NCBI GenBank assembly: GCA_963971305.1
Contig: OZ020308.1
Span: 20,059,092 to 20,123,091 of the forward strand
Source: Arcuatula senhousia
Taxonomy: Eukaryota; Mollusca; Bivalvia; Mytilida; Mytilidae
Length of the DNA: 64,000 bases
Direction: 5' to 3'
Each line of letters starts with the position of its first letter. The stretch's first letter is position 1. The position numbers and the translations under genes were made by a program. Under the pieces are notes generated by a model. It made no database searches. It saw only the letters and a program-made list of their open reading frames with translations, and was not told the origin of the DNA. Positions 1-12,482 of this stretch are shown here, one piece after another.

Positions 1-640
1 TCGTGAAATGCGTTAATATAATTTGAGCAAAATGACATCATGTATAATAGAGGTTTTTTTTTCATTTGTCTAATTTTGCCGATGAAACGTTACTGAATAA
101 AGTAATAATATATTTATTCTCGAACGAATGACTATGAATTAATTTCCTTCATTAAGATACTAAAAATGATATTCAAATTCTTTTTACAAAATGGTGTCAG
201 TAGCTGTATGCAATAATTGAGCTTGTAACTGGCAAAACAAAGAAAATTAAGCTTGGAATTAACAGAGTACTTTGTAAGACGAATATACCGGTTTGATGAA
301 TTATATCTTGTGCATTTCAGGTACATACATTTACTTTGAGGCCATATCTAATGTTTAAACCATTAAAACCTCTTTATCTATTTTGCATTGTTAACTCCAG
401 TTAACAAAAATGCTAGAGTTACAAAAAGGCAACTAGAAATCATACGCGAGACGACATCAATGCAACCTCTCCTCGAGTTCAACACCCTCTGCAAGGCAGC
501 TTTGATTGAGTAAAAGACATCATGAGTAGCGATTTCATGCCACAAGGCGTCTTGGGAAAAACACAATACCTATTTTACTTCTCTATGACCAACTACACGT
601 ATTACCGAGGTTATTAAATAAGGTCTCATACGATATCTAA
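1..640. other. No gene recognised
   Basis: AT-rich sequence. An open minus-strand stretch at 378-566 has no recognisable domain. Confidence 0.5.
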
Positions 641-1350
641 AGAAAGAAGCAAAGGTGTACCAAAGGGGTAATCAGTATCTTAAAACCGTAAAGACAAAGA
701 CATAACCGGCAGACAAAAAATCATCACAACAAAACAAACCACATGACAACATAAAACACACACTCACATAACAACAAAACCGCATTTAGCAACACGCTTA
801 AGTCGAAACGAGAGTGAACTCAGGTGTTCCGGAAGAGTAAGCAGTTCCTGCTTGCTATAGCACACCCGTCATGTTGCCAAAGATCGATTTAGTGTTGGTC
901 AAATCCGGAAAGGATGACAGTACAAAACTCTATGTCAAACCAACATCTGTGCTCACCTGAGAGATAGAAATCCCGTATTTGTATACAAATGCATGATGTC
1001 GTCCGTAAAATTTCTTGAGTGACGACAACAACATGAGAGCAACGTACCCCTGTGTTAACAATTTGCTTGTCAGCCGTGTAGCTCTATCAAGGAAGTCGTT
1101 GTACTCCCCACACGCTCTGGAATAACGAATCAATTGTGATACGTAAACTCCATATGCTGGAGCGGATGGAATGTTGCTACACAGAAAGGGAAAGTTAACT
1201 ATTGGAAGGTTGAAGTCATCACGTTTGTCATAAAGCCTTGTACAAAGCCTTCCTTGTGTGTCAATTTCGAGAAATAGATCCAAATATGAAGCGGACCTCC
1301 TAGAATCTGAAGTGTCCTTTATTTCAAGTTCCTTCGGATATATGAGATGT
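640..1350 (-). mobile_element. Penelope-like element, 3' part (family B)
   Basis: Minus-strand reading frame 930-1283 encodes the end of a reverse transcriptase: LFLEIDTQGRLCTRLYDKRD, AYGVYVSQLIRYSRACGEY, then a basic LLSSLKKFYGRHH and YGISISQ. The Q-x-x-R-Y-x-R-x-C pattern after the catalytic palm is typical of the Penelope RT thumb. The untranslated tail (640-930) carries a conserved block near GGAACTGCTTACTCTTCCGG seen at many sites here. No GIY-YIG domain follows the RT, so it is either endonuclease-free or has the endonuclease at the N terminus, as in Naiad-type elements. Confidence 0.75.
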
Positions 1351-1365
1351 AAACCTATTTTGTTA

Positions 1366-1700
1366 TCAGCTACTGGTGAAAAATTTCAAAATTAAGTTCA
1401 ACGAAATGGTAAGTCATAGGTTTGGTTAGTATTTGACTGACAGTTGTATTAAGATGATCCCTATTATGTCTTCACAGCCGTGTTGTGTTTTGAGTTACTG
1501 GACCTAACGATCGCGGTTTTGAAGAGGGTGGTTTTGTGTGCAAGAAACCCTGGTTTAACTTATCATTTCTTTTTTAATTGCGTGAACCAAGTCAGGACGA
1601 TTGCCATAAGCGATTGATGCTATATATGTATATCTTCCTTTTTCTTGATTAGTTGCAAAGGGTCCTACAAGTTCGGTTATTTTGTTATTACCCCCATTTG
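1366..1700 (+). mobile_element. Penelope-like element, 3' end (family A)
   Basis: Starts with the last RT codons (TTCAAAATTAAGTTCAACG) and continues into the family A tail also seen at 16760-17130, 28886-29170 and 29329-29520. Marker block: CCTGGTTTAAC and CAAGTCAGGACNATTGC. Abuts the oppositely oriented family B copy at 640-1350. Confidence 0.65.
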
Positions 1701-1849
1701 CACAACGTTATTTAATGAAGAACTACTTTTTCCCTCGAAAGTCTTGAATTTATATCGTTATGTTATTGGCTGTTATTATTTTAATGGTAAACTGTACACC
1801 ATAAACTCGTTTTATTGGCCAAAAGTACAAATGTAAAGCCGATAGTAGA

Positions 1850-2170
1850 GATGGGTACACACAAAGCCCGTTCAAAAGTTAACCTTTAAAACATTAAAAA
1901 ATAACTTTCGATGACAATTTTGGTGGTTTAACATGAACTTTGTAGTGTGAAAGTAGACCTGTCACGAATTTAACTTGAACATACTTGTCATAGGAACGGG
2001 ACTGCATTTTAAAGCAGACATGGAATTATGACTGATTTTCAAGTTAACTTGGAACCAGTCACGCGTCTGGTCAAATCAGTCACCTGACCAGTCACAGATA
2101 AACTTGGAGTTAACTTTATGTCTGCTTTTCAAGTTAACTTACCGTACAGGTTATGAGTGCACCCATTTGT
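1850..2170. mobile_element. Possible MITE (ATGGGTACAC ends)
   Basis: ATGGGTACAC near 1851 and inverted GTGCACCCAT near 2157 match at 9 of 10. The interior repeats AAGTTAACTT and GCAGACAT motifs. Weak. Confidence 0.3.
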
Positions 2171-2174
2171 ATAG

Positions 2175-3675
2175 TCACTAGCCTTTTTTAAACATGCATT
2201 GTGCATGGCATTGTGCATGGCCATACCTATCTATGTTTAGAAACGTACTAGGGTTTGCTCGAGTAAGTGAACACAAAACCTCCTTGATGAAATTCTTTTT
2301 GCTTATTCTACGGGTTACCGTCTATTTGTCAAAGAAAACTGAAGATTATTTCATATTTATTATATATATAGAATATACCTAACCTTTTGCGTAGTACTGC
2401 CTCCTTATCTATAATATACTATATCTAAATCAACTACCTCGAATTTGATTCCAGAAGATTATTTATTTTATTCCATTTTTTTCGTATCAATAAGTATATT
2501 CTTCTCTATCGTGTCTACGTATAAGCAACGATCGTACACATATCATGTACTTTGTGAAAGTAATTATCAACACATAAGACCAGATTGATATTAAGAATCT
2601 TTTTTATAATGATAAATATGCTTCGCAATTAACAATCAGATTATGAGGCAGGAACAGTGTCAAATTTTCATTCAGTTTTAACATTCGTTCAGAATGAGAG
2701 GTGATTGGCTTGTGACCAATAGAGTGTTATTCAAACCAGCGCTTTAGGCACCCAGGTACCCTTTCTTTATTTAACATAATTGCTTGTCATCAATGAGCAA
2801 TCACTTTATTGGTAACAATAGCTTCGCCCATACACACAATAGAAAATGAGTTAAAATATAATAAAATTATCTTTTTACAATCAGTTCATATTATGCACGA
2901 GACGTCTTCCTGTAAACAAAAGATTTTATGACATGTATAAAATAAAGTGGGTACATCAATGTGGAAACGATAAATATTTAAGACTTTTACAACTCATTTC
3001 TTTTTGAATTAGATCAGCTTTTGACATTAAAACATTTGGCGAAAAAAACTATTTTGGCAGCAGAGATTTGGGAAAAATAGACTGTCTATAACGCTCTGTG
3101 GGGATACCATTTTCTGTCCAGAAATTATAATGTTACAAATACAAATTCCCCTCCCTCATTCAAGTTAAATGGTCAAGTTACATTGAAGGTTTATAAAAAT
3201 TTTGAAAATAGTATATGTGCTCTAAGACGGTACTTATAGTTTTTGAGTGATAAAATGGACAAGTCCCGAGAGAAAAGAACATTTTTTCTCACAATTAAAC
3301 ATCGGTAACGTTGGATCAGTTGTGTAACCTAGTTAGGTATGTTGTATTGACCTGATTTATCTTTTTTTTTGTTTAATTCACGACTTTAACAATCGATTAA
3401 AATGGGTATTTGATATTTTTGTATTCATTCCTATTAATTTAAAAAAATATATGTTCATTTTACTTCCTGAAAATTTGTCAAGTTCTTAACTATACCTACA
3501 ACGACTTTTAAGCTCATTATAGAAAAAAAATGCACACACCTATAGTCTAGAAAGTGGTGACTTGTTGAGGTTCTGAACTGATATCACAAAAGGAAAAGGT
3601 AGGATAAGTCAACAAATTTTCCCCCTAAATTGTGCAAACATTTTTCTTTTTAGAAATATTTCATCGTAATATTTT
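2175..3675. other. No gene recognised
   Basis: AT-rich, with only a short GCATTGTGCATG tandem near 2195. Nothing with coding or repeat support. Confidence 0.5.
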
Positions 3676-3679
3676 ACAG

Positions 3680-5050
3680 TTAAAAGAAGCACAGGAACCA
3701 TTGGGGTATTCGAATGTCAAAAGTCCGAAAAGGCAGAGACAAAACCAGTAAACACCAACAAGAACAGGACAAAAACAAACAACATGTAAAACATGGAAAC
3801 ACAAAATACTGAATATCAATCCACAACGCGAACTCCAGTCGAATTAAGAGTGAACTAAGGTGCTCCGGAAGAGTAAGCAGTTCCTGCTTGCTATAGCACA
3901 CCCGTCGCGTTGCCAATAGTCCATTCAGCGTGTAAAATCAGGTAAAAGAAGACAAAAAAAAACTCTATGACAAACCAACATCTGCACTCATCTGTGAGAT
4001 CGAAATCCCATAATTGTCTACAAGTGCATGATGTCTTCCGTAACATTTCTTGAGTGAAGACAGCAACCGAGGAACACATAACCCTGTGTGAGCAATTCTT
4101 GCGTCTGACATGTTGCTCTGCTAAGGAAATCGATGTAAGTACCGCATGCTCTGGAGTAACGAATCAATTGAGATACGTAAACTCCATAAGCTGGAGCGGA
4201 CGGAGTGATGGTTACACAAGAAGGGAAATTTGACGACTGGAAAGTTGAAGTCATCACGCTTGTCATATAGCCTTGTTGAAAGAAGCAGAGGTACCAATGG
4301 GGTATCCGAATGTCAAAAGTCCGAAAATGCAGGGACAAAACCAGTAAACACCAACAAGAACGGGAAAAAAAAACAGACAACATGTAAAACATGGAAACGC
4401 AAAATAACTGAATGTCAATCAAAAACGCGAACTCCAGTCGAAACAAGAGTGAACTCAGGTGCTCCGGAAGAGTAAGCAGTTCCTGCTTGCTATAGCACAC
4501 CCGTCGCGTTACCAATAGTCTATTCAGCGTGTCAAATCCGGAAAAGGAAGACAAAACAAAACCCTATGACAAACCAACATCTGCACTCATCTGAGAGATA
4601 GAAATCCCATATTTGTCTATAAGTGCATGATGTCTTCCGTAAAATTTCTTAAGTGAAGACAGCAATCGAGGAGCAACATAATCCTGTGTGAGCAATTTTT
4701 GCGTCAGACGTGTCGCTCTTCTAAGGAAATTGATGTAAGTCCCTCACGCTCTGGAGTAACGAATCAATTGAGATACGTAAACTCCATAAGCTGGAGCGGA
4801 CGGAATGTTGCTACACAAGGGAAAATTGACGATTGGAAAGTTGAAGTCATCACGTTTGTCATAGAGCCTTGTTGAAAGTCTTCCTTGAGAGTAAATTTCG
4901 AGATGTAGTTCTAAATATGAAGCATCCGTTGCGTCCTTTATCTCAAGCTCCTGGGGATATATGAGATGGATAAAGTCACCAAATCGAGAATTGTTTAGTG
5001 AAAGGACATCATCAATACAAGGTATAATTGAAACTGGATGCAGTTTCGAA
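3680..5050 (-). mobile_element. Two tandem partial Penelope-like copies (family B)
   Basis: A complete tail plus RT C-terminus (3680-4275) is followed directly by the tail of a second copy (4276-4560) and its RT (4561-5050), all in the same orientation. The second copy extends back through VLSLNNSRFGDFIHLIYPQ, just after the catalytic DD, before the TGTCTCCC element cuts it at 5051. A reading frame at 4018-4554 runs from the second copy's tail into the first copy's RT and is a chimera. Confidence 0.75.
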
Positions 5051-5146
5051 TGTCTCCCAAACGAAGTCCCATTAATCACATGGGAAAAATTTGTGAGGGT
5101 GCTTACCTATAAATACAAGTTTTACAGAAGTCCAAAGGTTAAAAAA

Positions 5147-5325
5147 AATCCTGAAAATGCCTTTAAATGCATTTTTAGAACCTCATGGGAAAAATTTGGG
5201 CAGGGGTTCCCCTGTAAATCAAAGTATTACAGATGTCACACGAGTAAGCAAAATCCTGGAAATGTCTTTAAATGCATTTTTAGAACCTCCTGGAAAAAAT
5301 TTGGGCAGGGGTTCCCCTAATAACT
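5147..5325 (+). repeat. Tandem repeat, period 104 bp
   Basis: About 1.7 units with shared blocks AAATGCATTTTTAGAACCTC and AAATTTGGGCAGGGGTTCCC. A diverged partial unit precedes from 5095. Confidence 0.8.
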
Positions 5326-5352
5326 CAAGTTATTTAGTATTCTATCATTTGA

Positions 5353-5790
5353 GGGGTGGGGCATGACCCCCCTCAGACGCCCCTATGGTATCAAATAATT
5401 CATCTAATCATTAAGTGGAATAATATATGTGGTTATAGGGTGGGGATCTAAACTAATTTCAGAATATTTAGCATTTTTTCATTTGAAAAGGTGGGGCATG
5501 ACCCCCCTCAGACCCCCTATGGTACCAAATGATTTGTCTTATCATAAGGAGGAATAATATATATTGTTATAGGGTGGGGATCTCAATGGTTCTCAGAATA
5601 TTTAGCATTTTGTCATTTCAGGGGGGTGGGGCATGACCCCCTCAGACCCCCCATGGTACCAAATGATTTGTCTTATCATAAGGAGTAATAATATATGTGG
5701 TTATAGGGTGGGGATCTCAAGGGTTTTCAGAATATTTAGTATTTTTTCATTTAAGGGGGTGGAGCATGACCCCCCCTTAACACAATGAAG
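5353..5790 (+). repeat. Tandem repeat, about 135-bp period, four units
   Basis: Each unit starts near GTGGGGCATGACCCCCCTCA (5357, 5491, 5626 and a diverged one near 5759) and contains GGTTATAGGGTGGGGATCT and AGAATATTTAG. Confidence 0.85.
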
Positions 5791-6259
5791 CGGAGGGTAC
5801 TACATAATACCTCACCACTAAATGTGGCCAGGTATGAAAATTAAAATATATAACAATATATAAAAAGTAACACAGTATTTCCAAGTTTAAGATCACACAT
5901 TCTCAAGTTATATCACTTTTCCCATAGACTTCTATAGTAAAATTTTGCAAAACCCCACCCCCTTTTGAGACCCCAACAATATATGTTCCCTCCAACATAT
6001 TGAAAATTTTTTTTCGGGAGGATCATCTAGGAGTATGGGCATATCAAGTCATATGATATCAAGTGATTCCGTCTATCGGTTTCTGAGAAACGCCGCAGAC
6101 AAGTGTTCGAAAAAACGCGCCCGGAAAGAAGAAAAATAATAATAATAACTAGGTATGATTGTGTTGGGATGCCAACACAGAATGTCTCCCAAACAAACTC
6201 CCATTGTCATAATTCTCTTCAGCATGTCAAAACACCCCTAAAAATCAATTTTCATGTAA

Positions 6260-6665
6260 ATCTAAGCATTTTGAAATTTTGGCGGCCATCTTGGATTCAA
6301 AATGGCCGCCATTGTCAAGTATAATTTTAGTTATAGAATATTACTCGCAACATCATAATCTATCAGTATACCAATTTTCATCATAATCAGACCACTTTGA
6401 AATTTTGGCGGCCATCTTGGATTCAAAATGGTTGCCATCGTAAGACTTTGATTTTAGTTGTAGAATATTACTCGCAACATCATAATCTATCAGTATACCA
6501 ATTTTCATAATAATCAGACAACTTTAAAATTTTGGCGGCCATCTTGGATTCAAAATGGCCGCCATCGTCAAATTTTAATTTTAGTTGTAGAATAATACTC
6601 GCAACATCATAATCTATCAGTATACCAATTTTCATCATAATCAGACAACTTTGAAGTTTTTATTA
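6260..6665 (+). repeat. Tandem repeat, about 126-bp period, three units
   Basis: Units at 6278, 6404 and 6531 each carry TTTGGCGGCCATCTTGGATT and then a GGCCGCCAT inverted partner, followed by ACTCGCAACATCATAATC. Confidence 0.85.
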
Positions 6666-7330
6666 ACATTTGGACCCGATTATCTCCCTTTAAATCACAT
6701 TTTCATTAATATCTCGAAAACCATAAATATCGTTTCAAATTTTTTTTTCGTATTATTAAAGAACATCTTTTGCTCTATCTGTCTGCAAAATTTCAGGTTA
6801 CCTAGATATTGTAATGTCCTATATAATGACCTTTTCCTGTTTCCACGGAAACGGTCGCCATTTTGAAAATTTTAAAAGTCGTTTGCAAAACTTCAGGTCA
6901 CCCGTTATATGTTCCCAAAGATTCATATTGATTGGGCAATGCATCTCTGAGAAAACGCGCAGACAAACTAGCACGGAAAGAAAAAAGAAAGAAAGAAAGA
7001 AAGAAAGAAGAAGAATAATAATAAGAAACCGTACAAAAGCAATATGTCTCCCAAAACTTTGTTTGGGAGACATAATAATAAGAATAATAAGAACTGAGAA
7101 AAACAACATGTCTCCAAACTTCGTTTGGGAGACATAATAACGGAACGTGAGGTTGAAAGAGAGAGTTAGTCTACGGTCTTTTTTGTCTAGAAGAGATTGT
7201 AAGAAGTCTCCTTCATATGATTATATTTGATGCAAAAGTCATTGATTTTCAAAACCATGAGACCAGCATAATTGACAAAATAAGGTACAATTATCTAAAC
7301 CTTGTGCAGCTTTTGTGAAAAATAATATGA

Positions 7331-7431
7331 GCAAACCTGTGACCCACTAATATATTTTCAGAAAACATTGGTATAGTGATGTTATACCAACAGTTTAAAT
7401 ATTTTGTTGGTCACAGGTTCGCTGTTTTATA
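7331..7431. mobile_element. Small foldback/MITE (AACCTGTGACC ends)
   Basis: AAACCTGTGACC at 7334-7345 is answered by its inverted GGTCACAGGTT near 7409-7419. The centre holds a smaller palindrome around TTGGTATAGTGATG. About 100 bp, no ORF. Confidence 0.5.
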
Positions 7432-7434
7432 AAT

Positions 7435-8500
7435 AAAACATGTGACGATTTGTCTTATTTCGAGCTTTTTGGAGAAAAAGTCGCTTTTCACACATATTCA
7501 GCTTGAAATTGAGAGGCAAACGACAGAATATTCCCTGAAAGACAACTGCAACTACATGCATGGGTGTTTGGCCAAGTTTATGAACCTATCTAGACAAAAA
7601 ATGTGTTCTTTATTTACATAAAAAATATTATTGAAACGCGATGAAACTAGACTGGGGTTGTAAACAAACACACTACCTCTGTTAGTGACCGGCCATTCAG
7701 ACCGGCAGCCGATGGGATACGTTGTGGATCACAGGACGCAGACTTCACTACATGACTAGTCACTATAAAATAAACAGATAGTACATGCAATGATAAGACA
7801 AAACCAATATTTATTTACCAAGTCCAAGTTACGACTTACGTCCCTCAAACAGGTGTGCCTGTCTTATATACTGTTTCTTACTGTTTGATACTTGCACGCT
7901 GTTGCATGCCGAATAATTTTGTGTGTGTGTGTATTTTGTCATTTTCTCTTCTTTAATTTTTTTAACGATATATGATTGCTGACAATTCTCAAATCTCCAT
8001 AACTATAAGCTTTCAAACTTGAACTCAAAAGTGCGTGTTCAATTTAAGTCAGCAATGATTATTCAATTTTAGGTAAGGATTTTTCGCCCATAGTTTATGG
8101 TGTATAGAAGTACTTGTAATCTTTATTAGTGAAAATAATCCCGATGTAATCAATAAGCCTCAGCGTATGCATACAATGTATAACAATGCATCCATTTATT
8201 CAATTCATAATCAAATTTATGTATATATCTTAGACTAAGTAATGATTTCCGTATTTCTTACGTAATTTGTAAATGATAATTTCGGTTTAGGTATAAAATT
8301 TACATTTCATAAACATAGTTAAAGCCTACGATGTAAGGCCCGATAGCTGTTTAAAATCATTGACCAATTCTGAATGAAAACTTCCCAATAGATAGACGGT
8401 GGGTTAACATTTTGCTGCTGTTTAATGATATTTTTCCTTTAAGAAAATCCTTTATGGATTTTTTGTAATCTAATCTAAAAAAATGTATTTCCTTTCTATA
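7435..8500. other. No gene recognised
   Basis: A short GTGT microsatellite near 7920. Otherwise unstructured AT-rich sequence. Confidence 0.5.
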
Positions 8501-8502
8501 AT

Positions 8503-8635
8503 AGACGATATTAGGATGTGGAATAAATGTACGCGATACAACAAACATAAGCAAACAGCAATTCAAAAAATCACAACGAAAAACAGCAAGCAGTCTTCAA
8601 CATGACCATAGGTCACTGCTCACCGTCTTGCATTG
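8503..8635 (+). repeat. ATGTGGAATAA dispersed repeat, single arm
   Basis: Matches one arm of the inverted element at 11737-11965 (blocks GATGTGGAATAAATGTACG and AGTCTTCAACATGACCATA) and a shorter arm at 23453-23530. Confidence 0.6.
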
Positions 8636-8639
8636 GCCC

Positions 8640-9810
8640 AAGACTTATAATACAATACAAAAGTTTCTTTTTCACGCTAGAAATTGAAATATCAACTGAA
8701 GGAACTTTGCTGAAATTTTGCGGCTATAACTTGATAGATATATATATACATTTTCAACTAATTCTACTATTTTGGGCTGCAACTATTTTGTTTATAGTCC
8801 GATTTAGAAAAAAAAGTTTTTTTGTGATATTTCGGATACAAAATGTAGGATAATTTTTTCTAGACCCACCTTTCTGTTTAGCAATAAGGGGGACAAAGGG
8901 GTAAAATAGAAACTTTAACTTGTTTGTCTTATTATTTATTTTTATTTTCAATTCTTGTTCGATATAAGAATCTTAAATATTTTTATTTCTAGATATTTAT
9001 TGTCAGTCTATAATGGATTGCATGTGACAAATATGCTTTGTCAATCCGCCATTCGATGCTCAAGCGTCAAAATCTTTTGACTGGCCACGTACAGGGTTCA
9101 ACGTTTTGCAGTGCGACACAGGGCCAGACATCAATTGGTCTTGTTCAAATATCGAAGTTATGTCACAAAAGGATTATAACACAGTCAGGAATATTGAAAT
9201 GGAATAAATGCAAACTTCTCTAATTAGATCACAAATATACGTAGCTTTAATATAAGCATGACCAAATTTCATTCTTCTATAGTAGTGTAAGGTATGTGTA
9301 CAAATATATGCACAAATCAATGACAGGTAAATTCACTAAAACATAAAATCTGACGGACCATTCGTTTTGCCTGTTAACAGACTTGCAACTTATTAAATTC
9401 TTTCTAGGGTTTATCCATGTATATGCAATTTGAAGCTTTGAATAATGTTAATGACATTATTTAAAAGTTTTTGATACTTTATATAATATGAAATAGGCAT
9501 TACCTAAATGCGAGCACAGCATAATTCTGTAAAATAAATGTAATGTTAACATGTTTAGTGCCATTGTTAACATTGTTTAATGAACGAATAAAAAAAGATT
9601 TTATTTCGAATCGATGCAGTCAAATAAAATTTGAAATCATCGTAGTTATTTTTTGATTCATTTTCTAGAACGTTCAATTTGGGACGAGATGCTTGGGGCG
9701 ATTGAACGTTAAATAGAAAAGCAAGAAAAAATCGATTAAAGGTTACTACAAAAAAAATGTAGCAACTCATAGTCATCAGAATATCGCTTTATACATTATT
9801 ATTACTCTAT
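8640..9810. other. No gene recognised
   Basis: AT-rich; short open stretches look random in composition. Confidence 0.5.
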
Positions 9811-9811
9811 T

Positions 9812-9922
9812 TTATTGACCGGGCTGGTCACGGGTCAATTATTTCGGACTTCTTCATTTAAATCCTACCTAATAGTCCGAGAAAATTAAGCTCCGCCCAA
9901 CCTTGCGAATAAAATAAAGTAA
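9812..9922. mobile_element. MITE, ACTCTATTTTA ends, copy 1
   Basis: Left end ACTCTATTTTA (9814-9824) and right end TAAAATAAAGT (9910-9920), 10 of 11 bases inverted. Internal blocks CACGGGTCAATTATTTCGG and TAAGCTCCGCC are shared with 36624-36745. Confidence 0.6.
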
Positions 9923-9924
9923 TA

Positions 9925-11735
9925 CATAGATAATTTTTGGAATGCGACTAGCAAAATGGGTATTTATTTTCAAATTCACTCCGTACCTGTAAAATTTGAG
10001 AGCCTTTCCGGACCATGAAAAATCAATATCAGCATTAGACAAATTTCTCGCGGGAACAAATACCGTAGAGCTCTCCGCTTGCGAGCTGTGCTCGCTATTA
10101 ATAAATTGCAGCTATAGTAGTCGCACTAACCTTTACACATCGATAAGGCCAACGACGAATTTCGTATTCGAAAAAAAGATTTTGAAGTTTAATTCAACAC
10201 TATTTTGATATGTTGTGTTTAGTTGAGAACAATTTAATAAGAAAAATACTGGAATTGGATGCACTATAGCCAAAGTGTAAAATGCAGATCAGGGCAAAGC
10301 CAAACCGATCACAATAGTTCTGACTTAATACAAATAGGCAAAGAATGGTGGGTTGAATTACTTTAGTGTCGCCAAACCTCCTATTGTTTTGCAATTTCTG
10401 TGTCCGGATGTCACGCACAGAGCACGTTTTTGCTTGGTGATCATTGCAGAACAACATTATAATCATATGAAAAAGTATCACGAACAGTTTTGCATTACAA
10501 CATTACCTAAAGTTTTTTTTTATAAATGACTGGTATCGAAAGACAGGTATTTAAATGAACACAGTACAAGACTAATGATAAAAACGTACGTATTATTATT
10601 GTTCTCACCGTCTGTTTCAAAGCTTTCACCATAAGCAGCAAACGGATTTTACACCTTTATTGACACCTACAACATGTACATTTTTTGTACAAAGGTACAT
10701 GTGCGAGACCAAATTCTAAAACGAAAAGATCATAAACCGTTACTAGTATCTGCTATCAGGACAAATTCCTGCCCATACAGTTTGGCTTTTAAGAAGGATT
10801 TTTATTTTAGTTCTTTATTTATCGATATCAAAATTTTCATCTGGCTTTATCTACATCAAGGTTATACTTGCATCAAAAATTTGTATCTTGTAGTTTTCGA
10901 AGATACCAAATTCCGGTCGAAGTCCTTCAATTTTTTCACCTGTTTTGCACAAAATTTATACTTAAACATAGGCATAATGATAAACTAGATCTGTTACAAC
11001 ACTAATACACTATTACTTTTGATTCAGTAGGTATTGCATTTATCCTTATTAATAAGTCGATCGTGTTGGTTTTTTTTCTCACTGACATATTTTTATCACC
11101 CGATTTGATGTAATAAGGAAGTGGCATTTGTATTTCCATACCGAAGAAATTTATTGGTTAGAAATAAATAATGAAAACAATTTACGATTACTTAAGCATC
11201 TTGGACATGACCTTTTAATCATATAAGGTAAATTGTAAATAGTTATTGATGCAAAAAAAAACATTGTGTATTTATTTTCCAAACTTTTCAAATAAATCGT
11301 TGAAATATACATAACCTTTATATGAACAAGTAATCGCTTCTTAAATAAGTTTGTCGTTTCTAATTACTACTGAGAAAAAAGAATCAAATATAGAAAAAAA
11401 TATAATAAATGGTGTTGCATTGTGGCTCACATATTAGTAAATAAAATAACTGTTTAATATGTAAAACTGCGTTAATGAGGTAAATTGCGAATAAATAAAT
11501 AAAATGTAATAAATTCATAAAACAGTAATAGGTGCACTTTTATTTGCGTATAAGTGGATATATTAAGACCATGGCCCTTTGTTCTGGAATAAAAGCGTTA
11601 TCTTTACAGCTTGCACTTTAACAAAGATTAAAATAGCACACTGATATAACACCTTACCTTAAGTTTGTTATCAAGAAGATTTCTTAAGATATATTTCGAC
11701 ATTGGACTTACGTTAACCGTATATGTGGTATAAAC
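9925..11735. other. No gene recognised
   Basis: AT-rich. An open frame at 10674-10988 is Phe/Lys-rich without a domain and is treated as noise. Confidence 0.5.
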
Positions 11736-11736
11736 T

Positions 11737-11965
11737 ATAATGAGATGTGGAATACGTAGAAACAACACAACCTACACAAACAAACGGCAATTCAAAACCC
11801 ATAAAATAGCGTCAATTTGACAAGGACTAGCTGTTCGATATCTTGCAAGCAGCGACTTATGGTCATGCTGAAGACTGTTGGCTGTTTTCCATTGTGACTT
11901 TTAAAATTCCCGTTTCTTTATGTTGGTTGTGTGGCGTACAATTATTCCACATCTAATTATCGTCT
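11737..11965. mobile_element. Inverted-repeat (foldback) element, ATGTGGAATA family
   Basis: Left end ATAATGAGATGTGGAATACG and right end the inverted ATTATTCCACATCTAATTAT. The arms continue imperfectly inward for about 60 bp (AACAACACAACC versus GGTTGTGTGG). About 230 bp, non-coding. Confidence 0.6.
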
Positions 11966-12129
11966 ACTTAAATGGTTATCATTTGTCAGATCAGCCTATG
12001 ATTTTGAAGTATATATTATATGAAATAAGTTTAAAGCCAATTGTAGATCTCTTTATGAAAATTTGCAATGTACATGTATGCCTTTAAAATTTTTACGTCT
12101 AATAGCAATAAATTATATTTTAACTCAAA

Positions 12130-12311
12130 CAGGGCCAGATCCAGAAATTTTTGAAAGGGGTTGGTCCACATAAATTCCGCTGTGGACGAGGGACGAAAAG
12201 GGGGTGGTTCTAGACAAATTTTGCAGAAAACCTACACGTTACTTGCGAAATATTTGTCGGAAAGGAGGAAAATTTCAACCTCGGACCCCCCCCCCCTAGG
12301 ATCCGGCACTG
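12130..12311. mobile_element. MITE with CAGNGCC(A/G)GATCC ends
   Basis: Left CAGGGCCAGATCC and right GGATCCGGCACTG are near-perfect inverted repeats. CTCAAA flanks both sides as a possible target duplication. A C-homopolymer precedes the right end. Non-coding, about 180 bp. Confidence 0.6.
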
Positions 12312-12408
12312 CTCAAATATTTTTGATTGTCACCTATTCAAAGATTGTCTCTCCCTTTATAGAGACTAAAGCAAACTTATACACGAACGTTGCAATCCAT
12401 GTTCCGCA

Positions 12409-12482
12409 CACAGGGGCTTGGATTCTGGTCATTTATATTGACTTTTAAGTCGTCCCCCTACTCTATAATCCAAGCCCCTGTG
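12409..12482. mobile_element. 74-bp hAT-like MITE with 8-bp target duplication
   Basis: 16-bp perfect inverted ends CACAGGGGCTTGGATT (12409-12424) and the complement at 12467-12482. The 8-bp direct repeat GTTCCGCA flanks it exactly (12401-12408 and 12483-12490). An 8-bp duplication and a CAGGGG-type end are typical of hAT elements. Confidence 0.75.

Larger units (their letters stand above)
5051..7134. mobile_element. Composite TGTCTCCC-ended element
   Basis: Bounded by perfect 17-bp inverted repeats: TGTCTCCCAAACGAAGT at 5051-5067 and its complement at 7118-7134. A second pair (6183-6194 and 7062-7073) marks a nested element. Inside are three tandem arrays and an AAAG/AATAATA simple-sequence stretch before the right end. 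The right ends form hairpins. The layout resembles non-autonomous Helentron/HINE-type or pearl-type elements described from bivalves. No transposase is present. Confidence 0.65.

Noticed and set aside
6814..7137. 107-codon frame rich in Arg/Lys
   Set aside because: Produced by AAAG and AATAATA simple sequence inside the TGTCTCCC element.
9752..9778. Minus-strand CTGATGA near 9775
   Set aside because: No stem II or GAAA follows.
10674..10988. 104-codon plus-strand frame
   Set aside because: No domain, no splice or promoter support, and a composition expected of AT-rich noise.
12161..12448. 95-codon plus-strand frame
   Set aside because: Spans two unrelated MITEs, including a C homopolymer. 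No coding character.
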